From: Trileptium ribeirensis
Taxonomy: Eukaryota > Nematoda > Enoplea > Enoplida > Thoracostomopsidae
Reading direction: 5' to 3'
DNA: 64,000 nucleotides
NCBI GenBank assembly: GCA_030248225.1
Contig: JASANE010019199.1
Coordinates: forward strand, 1 to 64,000
Both the position numbers and the translations under genes were made by a program. Shown here in pieces: positions 25,021-36,947 of this stretch. The notes under the pieces were generated by a model. That model saw only the letters and a list, made by a program, of their open reading frames with translations, was not told the DNA's origin and ran no database searches. Position 1 is the first letter of the stretch, and each line of letters starts with the position of its first letter.

Positions 25021-25090
25021 AATGGAATCGAACTGGGTCTGTGGCTTTCAACAGAAGCGGACTGACGCTACCCCACATGTCAACTTGAAC
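25020..25090 (-). repeat. tRNA-like relic (possible SINE head)
   Basis: Read on the minus strand, GGGGTAGCGTCAGTCCGC resembles a tRNA A box and CAGTTCGATTCC resembles a B box, about 35 bp apart, as in tRNA genes. A complete cloverleaf with a matching acceptor stem was not found, so a functional tRNA is unlikely. A decayed tRNA-derived SINE or pseudo-tRNA is more probable. Confidence 0.4.
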
Positions 25091-25549
25091 TAAAGCTTAC
25101 GTTGTGCATGCTAGCTTTTACCGCGATGCAATTTAACTTGCTTAATTTTTCAAATATTATAAAGGACTATTTACTTTAGTGAGACGTAGAGCTGATAATC
25201 GACAAGATGTATTATGATTTTAAGTATTCCTTTTTAATCGTAAGAACTACATTAGTATTTAGCCTGGATTTATATGTGTTATTAAAAGATGATAAATTTG
25301 TCAAATGATAAGTATGTATATGTTGCAGCTGCCGGTTATGGGTATTACATATTATATACAGAATTTTATTAATATTAAATTAGCTAAGCCAATTCACAAT
25401 AAGACCGTTTTGTATGCAAACTTAAAAATTGATTAATATATCAAATAATTATGGGCAAGTTAATATTCTTAAAACACTTGTTAATTATCGCGAACTACCG
25501 GTAACTTTATACACTTACGTCATGCTAAATTTTCGAACAGTAATGCATG

Positions 25550-26015
25550 AGTCCAATTTTGATGCATTCACCTGGATTTTCCTTTTGTCGAGCCAGTTTA
25601 CGATCGTAAAATTGATGAGCGCACACAAATCACGATTTTCACTTATGCACGCCAACATGATTTGCGGCACAGCAACATATAGGTGCTGTTTGCGGTCATT
25701 ATTTTGCGATTTGTCGTCGCAATTTGCTCACTGCATACACGTGAAAACGCGAACCACCAATCGCGTTTTTAAGCTATAACACATACATAGACTGCGAACA
25801 TAGCTCTCCGATTCATCATGTAATTTGAGGAACATGGACCAACGTGCGAAATATACAAGTTCTGATCGCACATCAGAGCTCTGTCTATGCTCGCTCATCC
25901 GCTAATACCGATCACAGAAATGTGAACACGAAATTTTACACAAATCGGTTCGTGATTTCGGCAAAAGAGTAATCACAGTGCACGCACCTACCATGGACTC
26001 ACGCAAACGTTTTAT
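25550..26015. repeat. Dispersed repeat family A, copy 2
   Basis: This copy matches 690-1140 in the same orientation; TGTTTGCGGTC, CGTGAA, TGCGAAAT and CGCACCTA occur in the same order. It also contains AATGTGAACACG near 25918, which resembles the ends of the MITE-like elements at 13.96 and 29.53 kb. The 116-codon frame at 25429-25779 falls partly inside it and is not supported as a gene. Confidence 0.5.
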
Positions 26016-26339
26016 TAAAGGTTTCTTGCAGAAAAAACGCGTTGGTTAATTTTTCTCAACGAACAGCGCAGAGCTTAGTGCCTAAAATTGTTTTATAAAT
26101 TTTTCCTTAAAAAATTCAAAGATCAATTTCTATCAAACATTCACCTGTTTATCTATATCTAGTGATAAAAATTATATTTCGCGACACTATAAAACGTTTC
26201 ATTAAACTTTGAGCGATCACTACAAACATGCAAATAAGGCTAGCGTCGATATTAGCCTTAGACTTCAAGTCGATATGTGTTCGTAAACGGTGACGTTCAA
26301 CCCGGTAATTCCCGCTGGATCCTAATGGTTACAGTCATA

Positions 26340-26640
26340 CACGCTTACGCTCCGAGGTCTCAGTGTGTGTAGAAGGATAGTCATCTCATGAGGAGAGGCG
26401 TTTTGGGGCAAGTGCTGGAAGAAGTTGTCGACTCCACCCTCTTCGCCCTTCCACAACTGGTGAACCCATTTTTGCCAATTTCACGCCGGTTTTCGACGAT
26501 TTTCACTCTATTTTTGCCAATTTCTGCTAAAATTCTCCAAGCGCCTTCCGGGGAGAGGGTGGTACTCTCAGACGCGTAGACCAGGGCTTCGGGGATGTGG
26601 GTTCAACGCCTCAGCCGCCACCTCTGCTTCGACATGTATG
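26340..26640. repeat. GC-rich dispersed repeat family D, copy 1
   Basis: It begins ACGCTCCGAGGTCTC (26347) and ends CTCTGCTTCGACATGTATG. The same start and end words flank the repeat at 30553-30765. An interior TTGCCAATTT stretch is shared in reverse with 35.5 kb. It contains GGGTTCAACGCC, a B-box-like word. No open frame is conserved between copies. A tRNA-derived SINE is possible but unproven. Confidence 0.5.
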
Positions 26641-26699
26641 GGCTACAGCGCATATTGTGAATTGCTATGTTAACAAAATTTGTCTTATGCTGGTGTATG

Positions 26700-26960
26700 T
26701 TTGCACACAAGCTGGTATTGGCTCGCTTTACGAAGTTCTTTGACCAACCGAGCAACAGCTCCTAAATAGTTAAGTGATTTGGGAACGCAACTTTTAATCA
26801 TACAACCCGAGTTCGACTCCTCAATACCAAACTCGGTCACGCTGGTGTGCTCGTCTGATGCTGTGGGAGTTTATCGGCCTATCCCCGAAGCATTACACGA
26901 ATGTTCCACCAAGGTTTTCCGGGAGTATCGCTTACCCCACCCCTGATTCTTGGGGGTACC
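26700..26960. repeat. Inverted fragment of family B with a B-box-like word
   Basis: GACCAACCGAGCAACAGCTCC (26738 on) is the reverse complement of a word in the 3.05-3.5 kb duplication. Downstream, CCCGAGTTCGACTCCTC resembles a tRNA B box. The flanks are GC-rich compared with the surroundings. This suggests an old SINE-like insertion. Confidence 0.35.
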
Positions 26961-29530
26961 AGCTGCTAAGACATCAATTACCCATCAGACTACAGGAAGA
27001 ACAGTAACCATCAATTCACTGGCTGCTATGTCTGCTCCTGTCTCATTGGTTAATCGCAACATAGTAGATGCTGTTCCCAACAAGTACTGAAAGAGTAGCC
27101 AACATCCTCCAGAGAACCTTTTGGATATCGTACTACTTTTTAGGAGGTAGGCTGAAAACGATTGCAGCATCGGATAACATTAAAGTGCATGAGTATGACC
27201 GAGTGTGACACTATTCTCTAAATTTAATTGTATAAACTCTTACTAAGTCAATTTAAACCTGTCCAGTTCCCGCTGTTGATGCTTTTATTGGTCGGATTGT
27301 GAACTAAAAAGACAGGTCGAAGCGACACACAATTCAAATTCGGATACCGCGTGTCATGACTCCAAAACAAACTTACCACTAAACCAACCGACTATTTACT
27401 ATAACATTCGAACATCTAGAATGTTTCTCAGTGCCACGTTTCATTTGGTATCATTCCCTTTTCCTTAACTTAAGATCTTTTCAAAACTCAAACAGCATTA
27501 TGCATCTGTGGTGTTAACAATAACATCGCTAATGACCAAATTCTGTTTATGAGATACGATGATAGCTATTGAGTAATGCTTGGGTTACAAGCTTGAACAC
27601 TTGGACGTTTACAAGCCATCGTTGGTCTCCATCACAATACGGAGCAACAGTTTTGTTATTGCTAAAACCCATATCGAGCCAACACTATCGAAATATATCC
27701 AGCAATCTATTCCTCATAACAGCCCAACAGCTCGGCATACCCAAGAAACTGATGATGATCAGTAGTGTTGGGCAATGGCCAGCCTTGAGATCAAACGGCC
27801 AACCGTTGTCTGATGGTCAAACAACGGACGGTGGACGTCTCGCCGGCTGTTACAAGGCAAATTAATGGCTGACTGTCAAGTAGCTTCTCTTACTGCGATA
27901 CGAATTAAATATTCGAATATGCTTGTCATCATTTGTAAAAAAAATCTATTTAGATGAGAAGGATTTGCAGGCCGTGCTATTGCAAGTGTCGAATCCTGCA
28001 CCGAAGCAGAGTATACTGAGACTGCGCTATATTTAGTCATGGGCGACAACCGGCTTTGAGGTCTATCATTAAAAATTTACTGATATCAGTTCAATAATGA
28101 TCATATATATATATTATATGCTTAAACATCACAAGATGTTACCAGACGGTACAATATCCTTGCATGTTGCTTATAGGCGATTACACATTAAACAGTTTTA
28201 CTAGTGTTTTAATTCACTATACAGTAGTAACCGTATAGACTACGGCACGCCAAGCGACGGGCACTAATTACTCAACGACTGTGCGACAGATTCGCGACCG
28301 TTAACGGCTTTTCACGAGGACTGAAAATCCTTGTAGTTCCATGTGAACCTACAGTTGTGACCCAATGTATTGCGTGCAAAATATGCCTTTGCGGGGTGGG
28401 ACTTATGACTATTGTACCATACATGGAACATTTGATTCTTCCGAATGTATCTAGTTTTTGATGGTGTAAGCAGTTCCACACTCGTTCTCAGTCTATTACG
28501 CTGACAAATACGCCTGCATGTTTGGATACGCCAGATAGATTGCAGTCTCAGTGGCACAATGCTAAACTAATCGAGAGAAGACCTGGGACATTGTAAAGGC
28601 TGAATGTATACTATCCATTGTCTTTTTACAGCGGCAAAAATTTCAATGTTAAACGTATAAAGGTATTTAAGCCATATGAAAAATGACTTCAAGGGTTTTA
28701 CCGCCATACTATTTAACAGTAATTATAAGAAAATCCCCGTTATAAAAGGTATGAAGTGTAACAGATCCCGTCTTGGCATATTTGAGAAATATAACTTAAA
28801 TTATCCCCGTTCCAAACACAAACGTCTCTATTCTGGTTGGGGCATTGGGGAATCAAGAAAAAATTATGCAGGCGATGAATGACGGACCATATGAGCAGTC
28901 CAATGATAACGACCTATAGTTAATAAAATAAAGCAAATATGTTTTGAGAAAACATTTACTATTAAGATATATTCATTCAAGAACATAAAATTGCATTACA
29001 CTATGAAAGACTTAATAAGACATAAACTCAAAAACGCATATTACATGAAAATACTATGCACCTCAGATTATAGCACAACCTAACAAAAACGCAACAAAAA
29101 CTAACAATATAATTATATTCAAATAGGCTACAAAAATATCACAAACGGTTGAATAACCATGAGAAGCCTTTTACGAATGTATGTAAGAATATATAAAAAT
29201 AGAAGATACATGAAATGTCAGTAAAATTCGAAGTACATAGAGCGCAGACATACAGCAGCGTTTCGAGTTGGGGTGGGACATTGGGGGCCGTGACCTCTGC
29301 CCCTCCCACATCCCGTCCAGTTTCTTACTGCTCCTTCCTTGGTTTACAACTGCAAAAAATTTTTCTGTTCTATCAGGTATTAAAGGTCTCCATAAATTTT
29401 ATTCGAAACTTACATTTTTCGAAGTCGAAATTGCTTGTTTTTGATATAAGTGTGTCTGACGTTAAAATGACATATACATCTGGTTTATTTACTAAAGAAG
29501 GTAAATGTTGTTGCCAACACTTTCGATAAG
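26961..29530. other. Unassigned sequence
   Basis: No supported gene. A tRNA-like word (GGTTTAGTGGTAAG) lies on the minus strand near 27380 without a full cloverleaf. The minus-strand 81-codon frame at 28312-28557 is basic and Arg-rich and has no recognisable motif. Confidence 0.35.
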
Positions 29531-29790
29531 GATGTTCTCGTTGCGTTCGACCCGATCCGATTTGCACATGTATTGTATATTAAGTGCTCACCTTGTAAGT
29601 ATTCAAACCGATGCGATCTGTTCAAGAATACGCAGTTTTATTGCACCCGAATCAGGTGACGCAGTATCAAAAATGTTAACGCAGATTCATCTTCTATAAC
29701 TGCTGAATTTATATCGTATCTGATTAGATCCATTGCGACCACAAACCGGATCGAATCGGAACTGCTCGGATCGAACGCCATGTGAACACG
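29531..29790. mobile_element. MITE-like element, copy 2 (260 bp)
   Basis: Its right end, read in reverse, is CGTGTTCACATGGCGTTCGA (29790 back to 29771). The left end, GATGTTCTCGTTGCGTTCGA (29531-29550), is a diverged partner. Both ends and the inner CGGATCGAATCGG words match the element at 13961-14200. A left-end-like remnant (TGTGTTCTGGTTACGTTCGA) also lies near 32243. No open frame. Confidence 0.6.
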
Positions 29791-30547
29791 GCCACATTGT
29801 GCACATAGTTGCTTGTAGGCATTGAAACTCATAGCCCATGTATTTCCACTGTGCCTAAAATCGCGACGCACTGCGCCACATGTTTTGAGGAAAACACAAC
29901 AAATGTCATTGAAATCGTAGGAAATTGTTTGTCAGCATAATATTTGTATCAGTTTTCGCTCAAATTTTAGTATATATGCCATACCACAACTTAGGAAATG
30001 CTTTTAATAGATCAATTTTTCATCTATTTCTATCCTAATAAACCTACAAACTATATTTGTAGTGAAGACAACATTTGCTGACGTAAAGTGCGATCTGTGC
30101 TGTTTAGTCGTTTATAACCGTGCTATTGCACTCATTGACACGAGACACCGCCACACATAAGGAGTGCCGCGATGGGCGAACACTGATAGGGCCGTGCTTT
30201 CCCAGTTTTGAGTGTTGCCTCACCAGGTTACAACTGTAACAAGTTGTTTCAGCTTGTAACAGTCAGTTCACTATGTTAAGTTGACACCCATAATACCCAA
30301 GCCAAACTAAACTTTTGTGACACCGCGCCTGTCGGGTAATCAAACCTGTTAATGAACCAGAGCAGGCCATGCTACAAAATATTTGTATTTCAGTCCGGCA
30401 AAGAGAGTTTCACGATGTTACGTCCTTACGCTTCCAATAACAAGAACTATGTTCGTTGAACTAAATATACAAAACACACATACACTACAATTGTGAATAT
30501 GCACAAATATTGAAGCAGTACAAATACATAATATACACGAAAAATCA
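29791..30547. other. Unassigned sequence
   Basis: No coding exon or repeat recognised. Confidence 0.4.
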
Positions 30548-30770
30548 TACATGCTGACGCTCCGAGGTCTCGGGGGGGGTGGCGGGGATATCGCCTGGAT
30601 GTGGGGGACGGTGGGGCGCCCTCGCACCACAGAAACCGATTATGGGTTCGGTACCTCCAGGGAGATAGGGTGGTACCCTCAGGGGTTAAACCACGGCATC
30701 GGGGGAGGCTGGTCGAAGCCGTCAGAGGGTACACCTCCCCTGATTCTCTGCTTCGGCATGTATGATGAAA
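30548..30770. repeat. GC-rich dispersed repeat family D, copy 2
   Basis: It begins GACGCTCCGAGGTCTCGGGG and ends TCTCTGCTTCGGCATGTATG, as in copy 1 at 26340-26640. It is strongly G-rich on the plus strand (GGGGGGGTGGCGGGG). The overlapping frames (76 codons plus, 138 codons minus) reflect GC richness and lack recognisable motifs. Confidence 0.6.
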
Positions 30771-31020
30771 ATACACTGTAAAAATACCAGACGCCGTGGA
30801 ATTCAGCTCTGAGTTTAAAAACGTTTTACAGCGTGTAAAAAATAATGCAGAATCAAACACCATAGATGCATATAAAGATTAAATAGGTTTTAATACGAAG
30901 ATCTTGATCACCGACTAATAATTCTTGACAAACCTCCCACCAAACCGGTTTTTAGACCTAGTTCTGCTATAGCGATGGCAAGGCAGAATATCAAATATAT
31001 ACCAATCTATATCATGACTT

Positions 31021-31479
31021 ACAACGATCATACAGGTCGTGGACAAGGGTGGTAATAGCGGGCCGTACCCACAGACTTGTTTGTTGCCCTATGACGTACA
31101 GTTTAATACCTTCTATAAGAAATTGACCAACCTGTAAGTGTCATATCTATCTATTGAGTATACCGTAACAGTCCCCGCCCGGCCAACTCTAAAGCCAAAA
31201 TGTTATAGCGACGCCCCTACTGATATCCCAAGTAAAAATTTGTACCATATCAGAATAGGGTTAGTGATGAATGTTTCCGAGGCAGAAAAAAACTTATACA
31301 TAGAGGTCCCCATAGTCCTGAATTTCACTGAGCAAGATTTCTCTCTCAATCATATAGGCACACAGCCTCATTTGTATTCTAGGGAAGGCAAGCCAATTTC
31401 AGTTGAAGCAAGTGCAAAATATAGGGGTGCAAAATTTTTTAACATTGATACAGTGTATCAGTACGCGAATTTCACATAA
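31021..31479 (+). pseudogene. Unidentified open frame with one internal stop (about 150 codons)
   Basis: One frame runs from about 31021 to a TAA at 31477-31479, interrupted by a single TAA at 31135-31137. Before the stop it reads VVDKGGNSGPYPQT and LPYDVQFNTFYKK; after it come VPARPTLKPKCYSDAPTD, IEVPIVLNFTEQDFSLN and GKPISVEASAKYRG. Amino-acid use is balanced, unlike chance AT-rich frames, which suggests a once-coding sequence. No start codon or family was recognised. It may be an exon relic, a processed fragment or part of a DNA transposon or virus-like element. Confidence 0.35.
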
Positions 31480-33145
31480 ACTTAGCAATGGTCAAAAATC
31501 AGACGTACTATCTGTATTACGGCGACTGGTGAGAAGAGAAACACATTCAATTATCGCAGTTGGCCGCTGCGCAGTATAAGAATATATGAGATTGATATGT
31601 TTCACATGTTATGTCCGATGGGGCAACGTAATGTCAGTGGGCGTCGCTTCCCCACGCCCCCCCCCCTCCCTACACACCAAGGCTACTTGACCGCAATCGA
31701 CCTTCATTTTTATCTGAACAGCGTAGCACTTGCATATTCGTTCGCATCAGTGAGCATTTATGGAAACATACAATAAAGCTAAATTGCACATATGTTCAAC
31801 ACAACAAAAGTAGCACATAGTCTTATATAATAGGAAACTGACACAAAATCGTTGTAATGACGTTTTATAAATGACGTAACTGTTTTAAAAAAGTTTATTA
31901 AGTGTCTTATCGCTAGATTCAAAACCTACAACACTCATCTCGAAAGCAATAACTACACATACTCACGTATATTGTAGCACCTAAATTGGCTTAAAGTGAA
32001 ATTTGGTTTTAATTAGCCCGGACAAATGCCTGACGCCAATATCATTTAATTTACACTCAAACATCTTCTTTTGCGCCTATTGTAAGTAGACAGTCTTGCG
32101 CTTTGCATAGTGAAGTTGCCGTTTATTCCAATATCCGCAGCAAAACTAGAACACATTGATATTGAAAATGGGACAAACAGATCGATGTATCTCAAAAGCA
32201 TAAATTTCGGGAGTGAATTAGTTTTGACTACAAGGATCAGACTGTGTTCTGGTTACGTTCGATCTAATTTACGTTCATATTTATATTGGATCCGATTAAT
32301 CCGATCATATGCAATTAATACTTTAATATTTTTTATTCTTTGAACGAAAAATAGTCTTTTGTGCATCATCAAATAAATATAATGAGAATATAAAATATAT
32401 AACGAAACATTATAAATATAAACATAAATCTCATCCAGCTAATAAACAATATAGAAACTAGTTCCATTGACGGCGCTTCTAGAGACATTACAGACACTAA
32501 CTTATTTCCATATCACGTTAAATTTAATGAGTCTTCCCAAAATTATCAAAAAAATTATATACCAAAAATATTGTTGGATCTTAGTGCACTAAATTCGAGA
32601 GATTATATACACTCCTTTTGTATTCAACCAGCAACGTTAGACCAAACAAGGATAACGTATAATAGTACCCTGTATCAAACATACAGTTAGTTCTCTAGTT
32701 GTGCTGTTTACTCTTTTAGCTCATGAATTGAAACCTGATTTTCACGGTAGTTACGAATTCTGCTGACTGAGGTGGTACTGTGATCATCATGCCTGTCTAG
32801 CAACACCCAATTAAATTTACCGCCTATTAAAGCAACACGCAGCGGTGTCGTCCAAGATTTTGATGCACTAGCAAGTCGAACCGCATTAGAGTTTATATCA
32901 CGCGATAGAGAATTATATGAACATTTGATGCCTTAATCTACATTATTTAGCGAAAAAAAATTATAGAAAACGTGTCACAGCTGAACAAAGGAACGTGATT
33001 GTATATATACCTCAAAAATTACTTATACTTATACACATAACAACATTAATGATTTGTCTAATATTGACAATAATAATATTTGCATCATAATAAAGCTAGA
33101 CTATGGCACACACTGTATATACCCTTGTAATCTCCGATATAACTG
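31480..33145. other. Unassigned AT-rich sequence
   Basis: Contains a C-rich tract near 31660 and a diverged MITE-end remnant near 32243. No supported gene. The part nearest 33145 is the likely 3' untranslated region of the minus-strand exon that ends there. Confidence 0.4.
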
Positions 33146-34367
33146 CTATTTTCTCAGCAAATCTTCAATATTATGCTTCGATAATTTAGTAACGCCGCTA
33201 GCAGTCGCTGTGACAACATTGGTTGAGGTGAAAGGAGCATCTTTCGGCTTTTGACAAGCATTTAATGACTGCTGATTCGTTGCCGACAATTCACTGTAAT
33301 TATCAGTTTTATTTTTATGTTCTGGAGATGCAACAGTACGGCTGGAAGTTGGTGACCATATCTGATGATAGTGATGATCGTTTGTAGTTGTTGCTTCAGT
33401 TATCGTTGACGATGTCGCACAAGTACTACTGTTATCCGATATACAACCATCACTATCACTACAGTTTTTAGGGCTGCAGTAGTTATATTGTGTTTCGGAA
33501 AGCTTCTGAGGGCCAATGCATTGATAAAACGACGGAGATGTAACAAAATTGGGGTCGAACAGGGTTAAAGCTCGGTTTGAATGCAGCGTCTGTTTACAAA
33601 AGTTGTCGTCACCGCCAAACTTACAGAAATCGTTGATGTGAGTTTGGATGTCGATGCTTTTTGCGCTAGCTACATACGGCCTTTCTGTGGTGCTATTGCA
33701 AGGATTTAGTGATGACGAGTTGCTTGAGGAATTACAATCCCCAAGATTAGGAAGCAAACTATTAACGTCTGGGTTTTGTTTTCGATTAAAAATGGCCAAA
33801 ATATCACACTTTGGTAAAGCAGCGGAAGGAAGCTGTTCTGAAAACTCGTTGCTTACTGATAATCCGTTTTGTGGATTGGTTGCTGCCGGGAACGTGGTGG
33901 ACATTAGGTGATTATTTAACAACGTTGGATTTGGAAATTCCGTAGCACTGTGGGCTGTAGCAATGGAATGTAAATATCTCGCAAGAAATGCCGGTGAACT
34001 GATTAGATTAGGCCCGATAGGGTTACAAAGCGCAGATTTATTGACTGAATGGAGATCTTTATGAAGCGATGGTAGGCCGGCACCGGGGCCAGAACCCAAG
34101 ATATTTGGAATGAAAGACGGTAAATAACGACCAACGGTTACGTTTCGATAACCGAGCATGCACTGAGGTACCTTCGGACGGAAATATCCTTGGCTTGAGT
34201 CTTGTTGTGTCTCTTTGTTTGCTGCATCATCGCATCGGATCCGCTTTTCAGGAGATCCTTGTAGATCAATGTCGCTATCTGAATCAGACGTGATGTCTGG
34301 TTTGGACTTAGTCGAAATGCCATATCGATTCGATTGTAGGCTTTGCGCATTGGTTGTATCGTTATGA
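33146..34367 (-). CDS. Terminal coding exon of a Ser/Asn/Thr-rich, probably nuclear, protein
   Basis: A 407-codon open frame ends in TAG at 33146. No convincing ATG opens it; instead a good acceptor (TTTGTTGTAG) sits at 34368-34377, so it is best read as a last exon starting in mid-codon. The N-terminal part has an acidic run (SDSDSDIDL) followed by a basic patch (SPEKRIR). The middle is hydrophobic and Pro/Gly/Leu-rich (FIPNILGSGPGAGLP, SSPAFLARYLHSIATAHS). The rest is low-complexity Ser/Asn/Thr (SSSNSSSLNP). It ends KHNIEDLLRK, which recalls an eh1-type Groucho-binding motif with His in place of Phe. This layout is typical of developmental transcription factors. No DNA-binding domain is in this exon and none was found upstream, so the family is unknown. 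Confidence 0.75.
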
Positions 34368-34377
34368 CTACAACAAA

Positions 34378-34719
34378 TCAACAGTATGTTATTTGGTTTA
34401 GATCAACAGGTTTTTTTATTTTGGTTGATTTTCGTTGCTATGTGAATAATATACGTTTTCCTAGAGGGAGATTGACAGCCTACCTACAATAAATATCGTT
34501 GCTCAAACTTATATGTTGTAAGCGTAATAATAATGGCATTTCAGCTAATGACATAAGTAGAAAAACTATGCAAACGTTGGTAAAAGCAATTATATAACTG
34601 TGTTTATGACATATCACATGTAAAGGCGAATTCCCACGTAGCTCCAAACAGTGTCATAATTGGATGCCTCTAAAGAAGCAATTTTCGATACTTGGCTTAT
34701 GCATGCATACATAGACATA
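34378..34719. other. Sequence upstream of the terminal exon, probably intron
   Basis: It directly precedes the acceptor of the minus-strand exon at 33146-34367. No further exon of that gene was recognised here. Confidence 0.4.
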
Positions 34720-34945
34720 TGTTATACATGCTCAAGGTGCGAAGTCCCCAGGGGTAGCCGGGTCTTGGGCGTGGCCTTGGGCATTCCAGGGGGACAGCTT
34801 CTCGGGTGAAGGGTTCAAACCTCAGCGGAACCTTCTGTGTCGTCAGGTGGGAGGGTGGGCGGTTGGACTACGTGCCAGCTGGAGATCGGCGCTTCGTGCC
34901 TCGAGTCTCGAGGGGTAACTCCACTACCTCCAATGAGCATGTATG
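34720..34945. repeat. GC-rich dispersed repeat, probable family D, copy 3
   Basis: A GC-rich block ends GAGCATGTATGATATAAG, like the ends of copies 1 and 2. It carries GGGTTCAAACCTC, close to a tRNA B box. The start word of the other copies is not clear. It may be a SINE-like element. Confidence 0.4.
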
Positions 34946-36947
34946 ATATAAGTATATATACGAGTTCTTTACTGAGTTTACTTTCTCAATTTCTATGGCC
35001 ACTTCATCATAATGTATAAGGTAGCATTTTGAGAAAGCAAACGATTTCGAGAAAACTCTCAGCCTTCCTTCTAGTAGAAACCCATTGTGTCGCAGCAAAT
35101 ATGCGAATAAATAAAGAAAAGATGTGGATCTGCTGTTCACTAAAGTTTTAGCCATATTGAGTTGAACATTTCCTGTGATACTATCCCTGTTCAAAGGATT
35201 TCATAATAATTCGGATCAACATAGGTATGTGTACGAAGGGTTCCGATTGGCTCAAAGGTTGAGTTTTCGACTTTGCATTAATATATATTCGTACACTGGT
35301 GAATCGTGGTATTTAAGGTACAACCGCTACAAATGGAAACTGATCAACCGTGATTGCCCACAAGATCTCCGCGATACTTCTTTGACTCAGGTCGGATTCT
35401 CACCTAACTTCATAGGCGTGGATAGGGGGAAAGGGGTTACACCCTAAGGGTCGGATATCCTCCAAGTCTAATATACCCACCAAATGGTGCACAGAAAATT
35501 TTTGCAAAAATAGACAAAATGAAATGAAAATTGGCAAAATATGTAGCAAAATTTCCAAAAAACGAAGGTAATTAGGAAAAATTTATCTCAAATTGGCAAT
35601 ATATAATTGGGAATTTTTTTAGCGAAATCGGAAAAAATTTTGAGTTCCTACAACTTGCAAAAGTTAACCTTTCGCCCTGGCCTACGATATTTCCCCACCC
35701 GATGATCTCCTCAGCGAACCATATATCCCCTACATTCGATAGCTATGGTTAACTTACTGTTTAATTGACAACCTGCTGTTTTTATTGCATTTAGTTTCGA
35801 TTATGTGTATGCCCTAACATTACTAAATTTGATAAATGCAAACGATGCACTTTCATTGTCGGTAGGCAGAAAGCGAATCGGTTGCCACTCTCCCCTTAGG
35901 TAGTCCCAAAATTTTTCTGGTGCCAAGAAAGTAGGTTCTTGGCGTACCTCAAACTTAAAAGGCTTACAGAGATATATTTCATTTTGGATTTATATAAATA
36001 CACATATATCCAGTGAGAACAGTGATTCAGTGTTAAGGACGACACTAAAATTTCACTCTCGGGGCTAAGATGAAATGAAAATTGCCAAGATAAGCCTAGC
36101 AAGAGCGACTCTTCAGGTAAGGTATATCCACACCTTGAGATTACAGCCAAATTTCTCACCTCGAATATCGGTCTCACTTGCTCAATAAAACTAATTTGAA
36201 AAATTATGAACAAAATGCCAACGGTACCCATTTTTCCTAGTTACTTCCGTCAATATTAAATAATTGTTGTCTATTTATATTTTTGTGCTACGTTCAGATT
36301 ACGCAACGGTGTAGTGCCGACTTTAGTAAACCGAAGGTGTGCTTTTGACTGAATAAATTTAGTAAATCTTTAATAGCACATAAAACGAGATCGCATTGAA
36401 CAGACTAGTAACACATATTCGTTGCTTTCAGTGTACGTAAATTATACAAATCTTACCTTTTATCACGCTTATGAGTCACTGTTTGATCACGAAATCCTTT
36501 AGCGAACGGATTATTGTCAATCTTCAGTTGTGTGATCTAAAAATAAACGAATAAGCACATCTACAAACTACACACCTTGCGGACGTAAATAAAATGGTTA
36601 CCTGCGTCACGAAGTACGACCTTATGGCATAAGACGTCACTCACTCTATAGTTTTCAGATTTATTTTAATAATCCTTTGCTGCTGAGCGGTACTATTTGC
36701 ACAAAAATATTAAAGTGTGGTTGTGAATATCATAAGTATAAACGACCAAATGCTGGCTCTTTGATCAGTTCTGGGTGTTTGATACGGTTGTGCAGTGTTA
36801 CGTTAAGGAAATAAGTATCTCACGGTTGTGTGTGGTATCTCTGAGATTCCACATATTTGTGATGAGCTTATGAATATTCGTTGTTGCTATTAGCACTATT
36901 ACTGCATTACTACTGTTTTAACCGATCAATAGTGTCAACATTGTATT
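34946..36947. other. Unassigned sequence with repeat-like patches
   Basis: 35.22-35.46 kb is moderately GC-rich with tRNA-like words (GATTGGCTCAAAGGTTGAG). 35.5-35.65 kb has AAAATTGGCAAA-type words also seen in reverse inside family D copy 1. No supported gene. The 111-codon minus frame at 35896-36231 has no recognised motif. Confidence 0.35.

Noticed and set aside
26795..26830. Functional tRNA gene from the GAGTTCGACTCC word, and similar words near 25.05, 27.38 and 35.24 kb
   Set aside because: No complete cloverleaf with a paired acceptor stem and anticodon arm could be drawn for any of them; they are better seen as SINE-like relics.
30447..30863. 138-codon minus-strand frame
   Set aside because: It runs across the GC-rich dispersed repeat (family D) whose other copies are not open in this frame.
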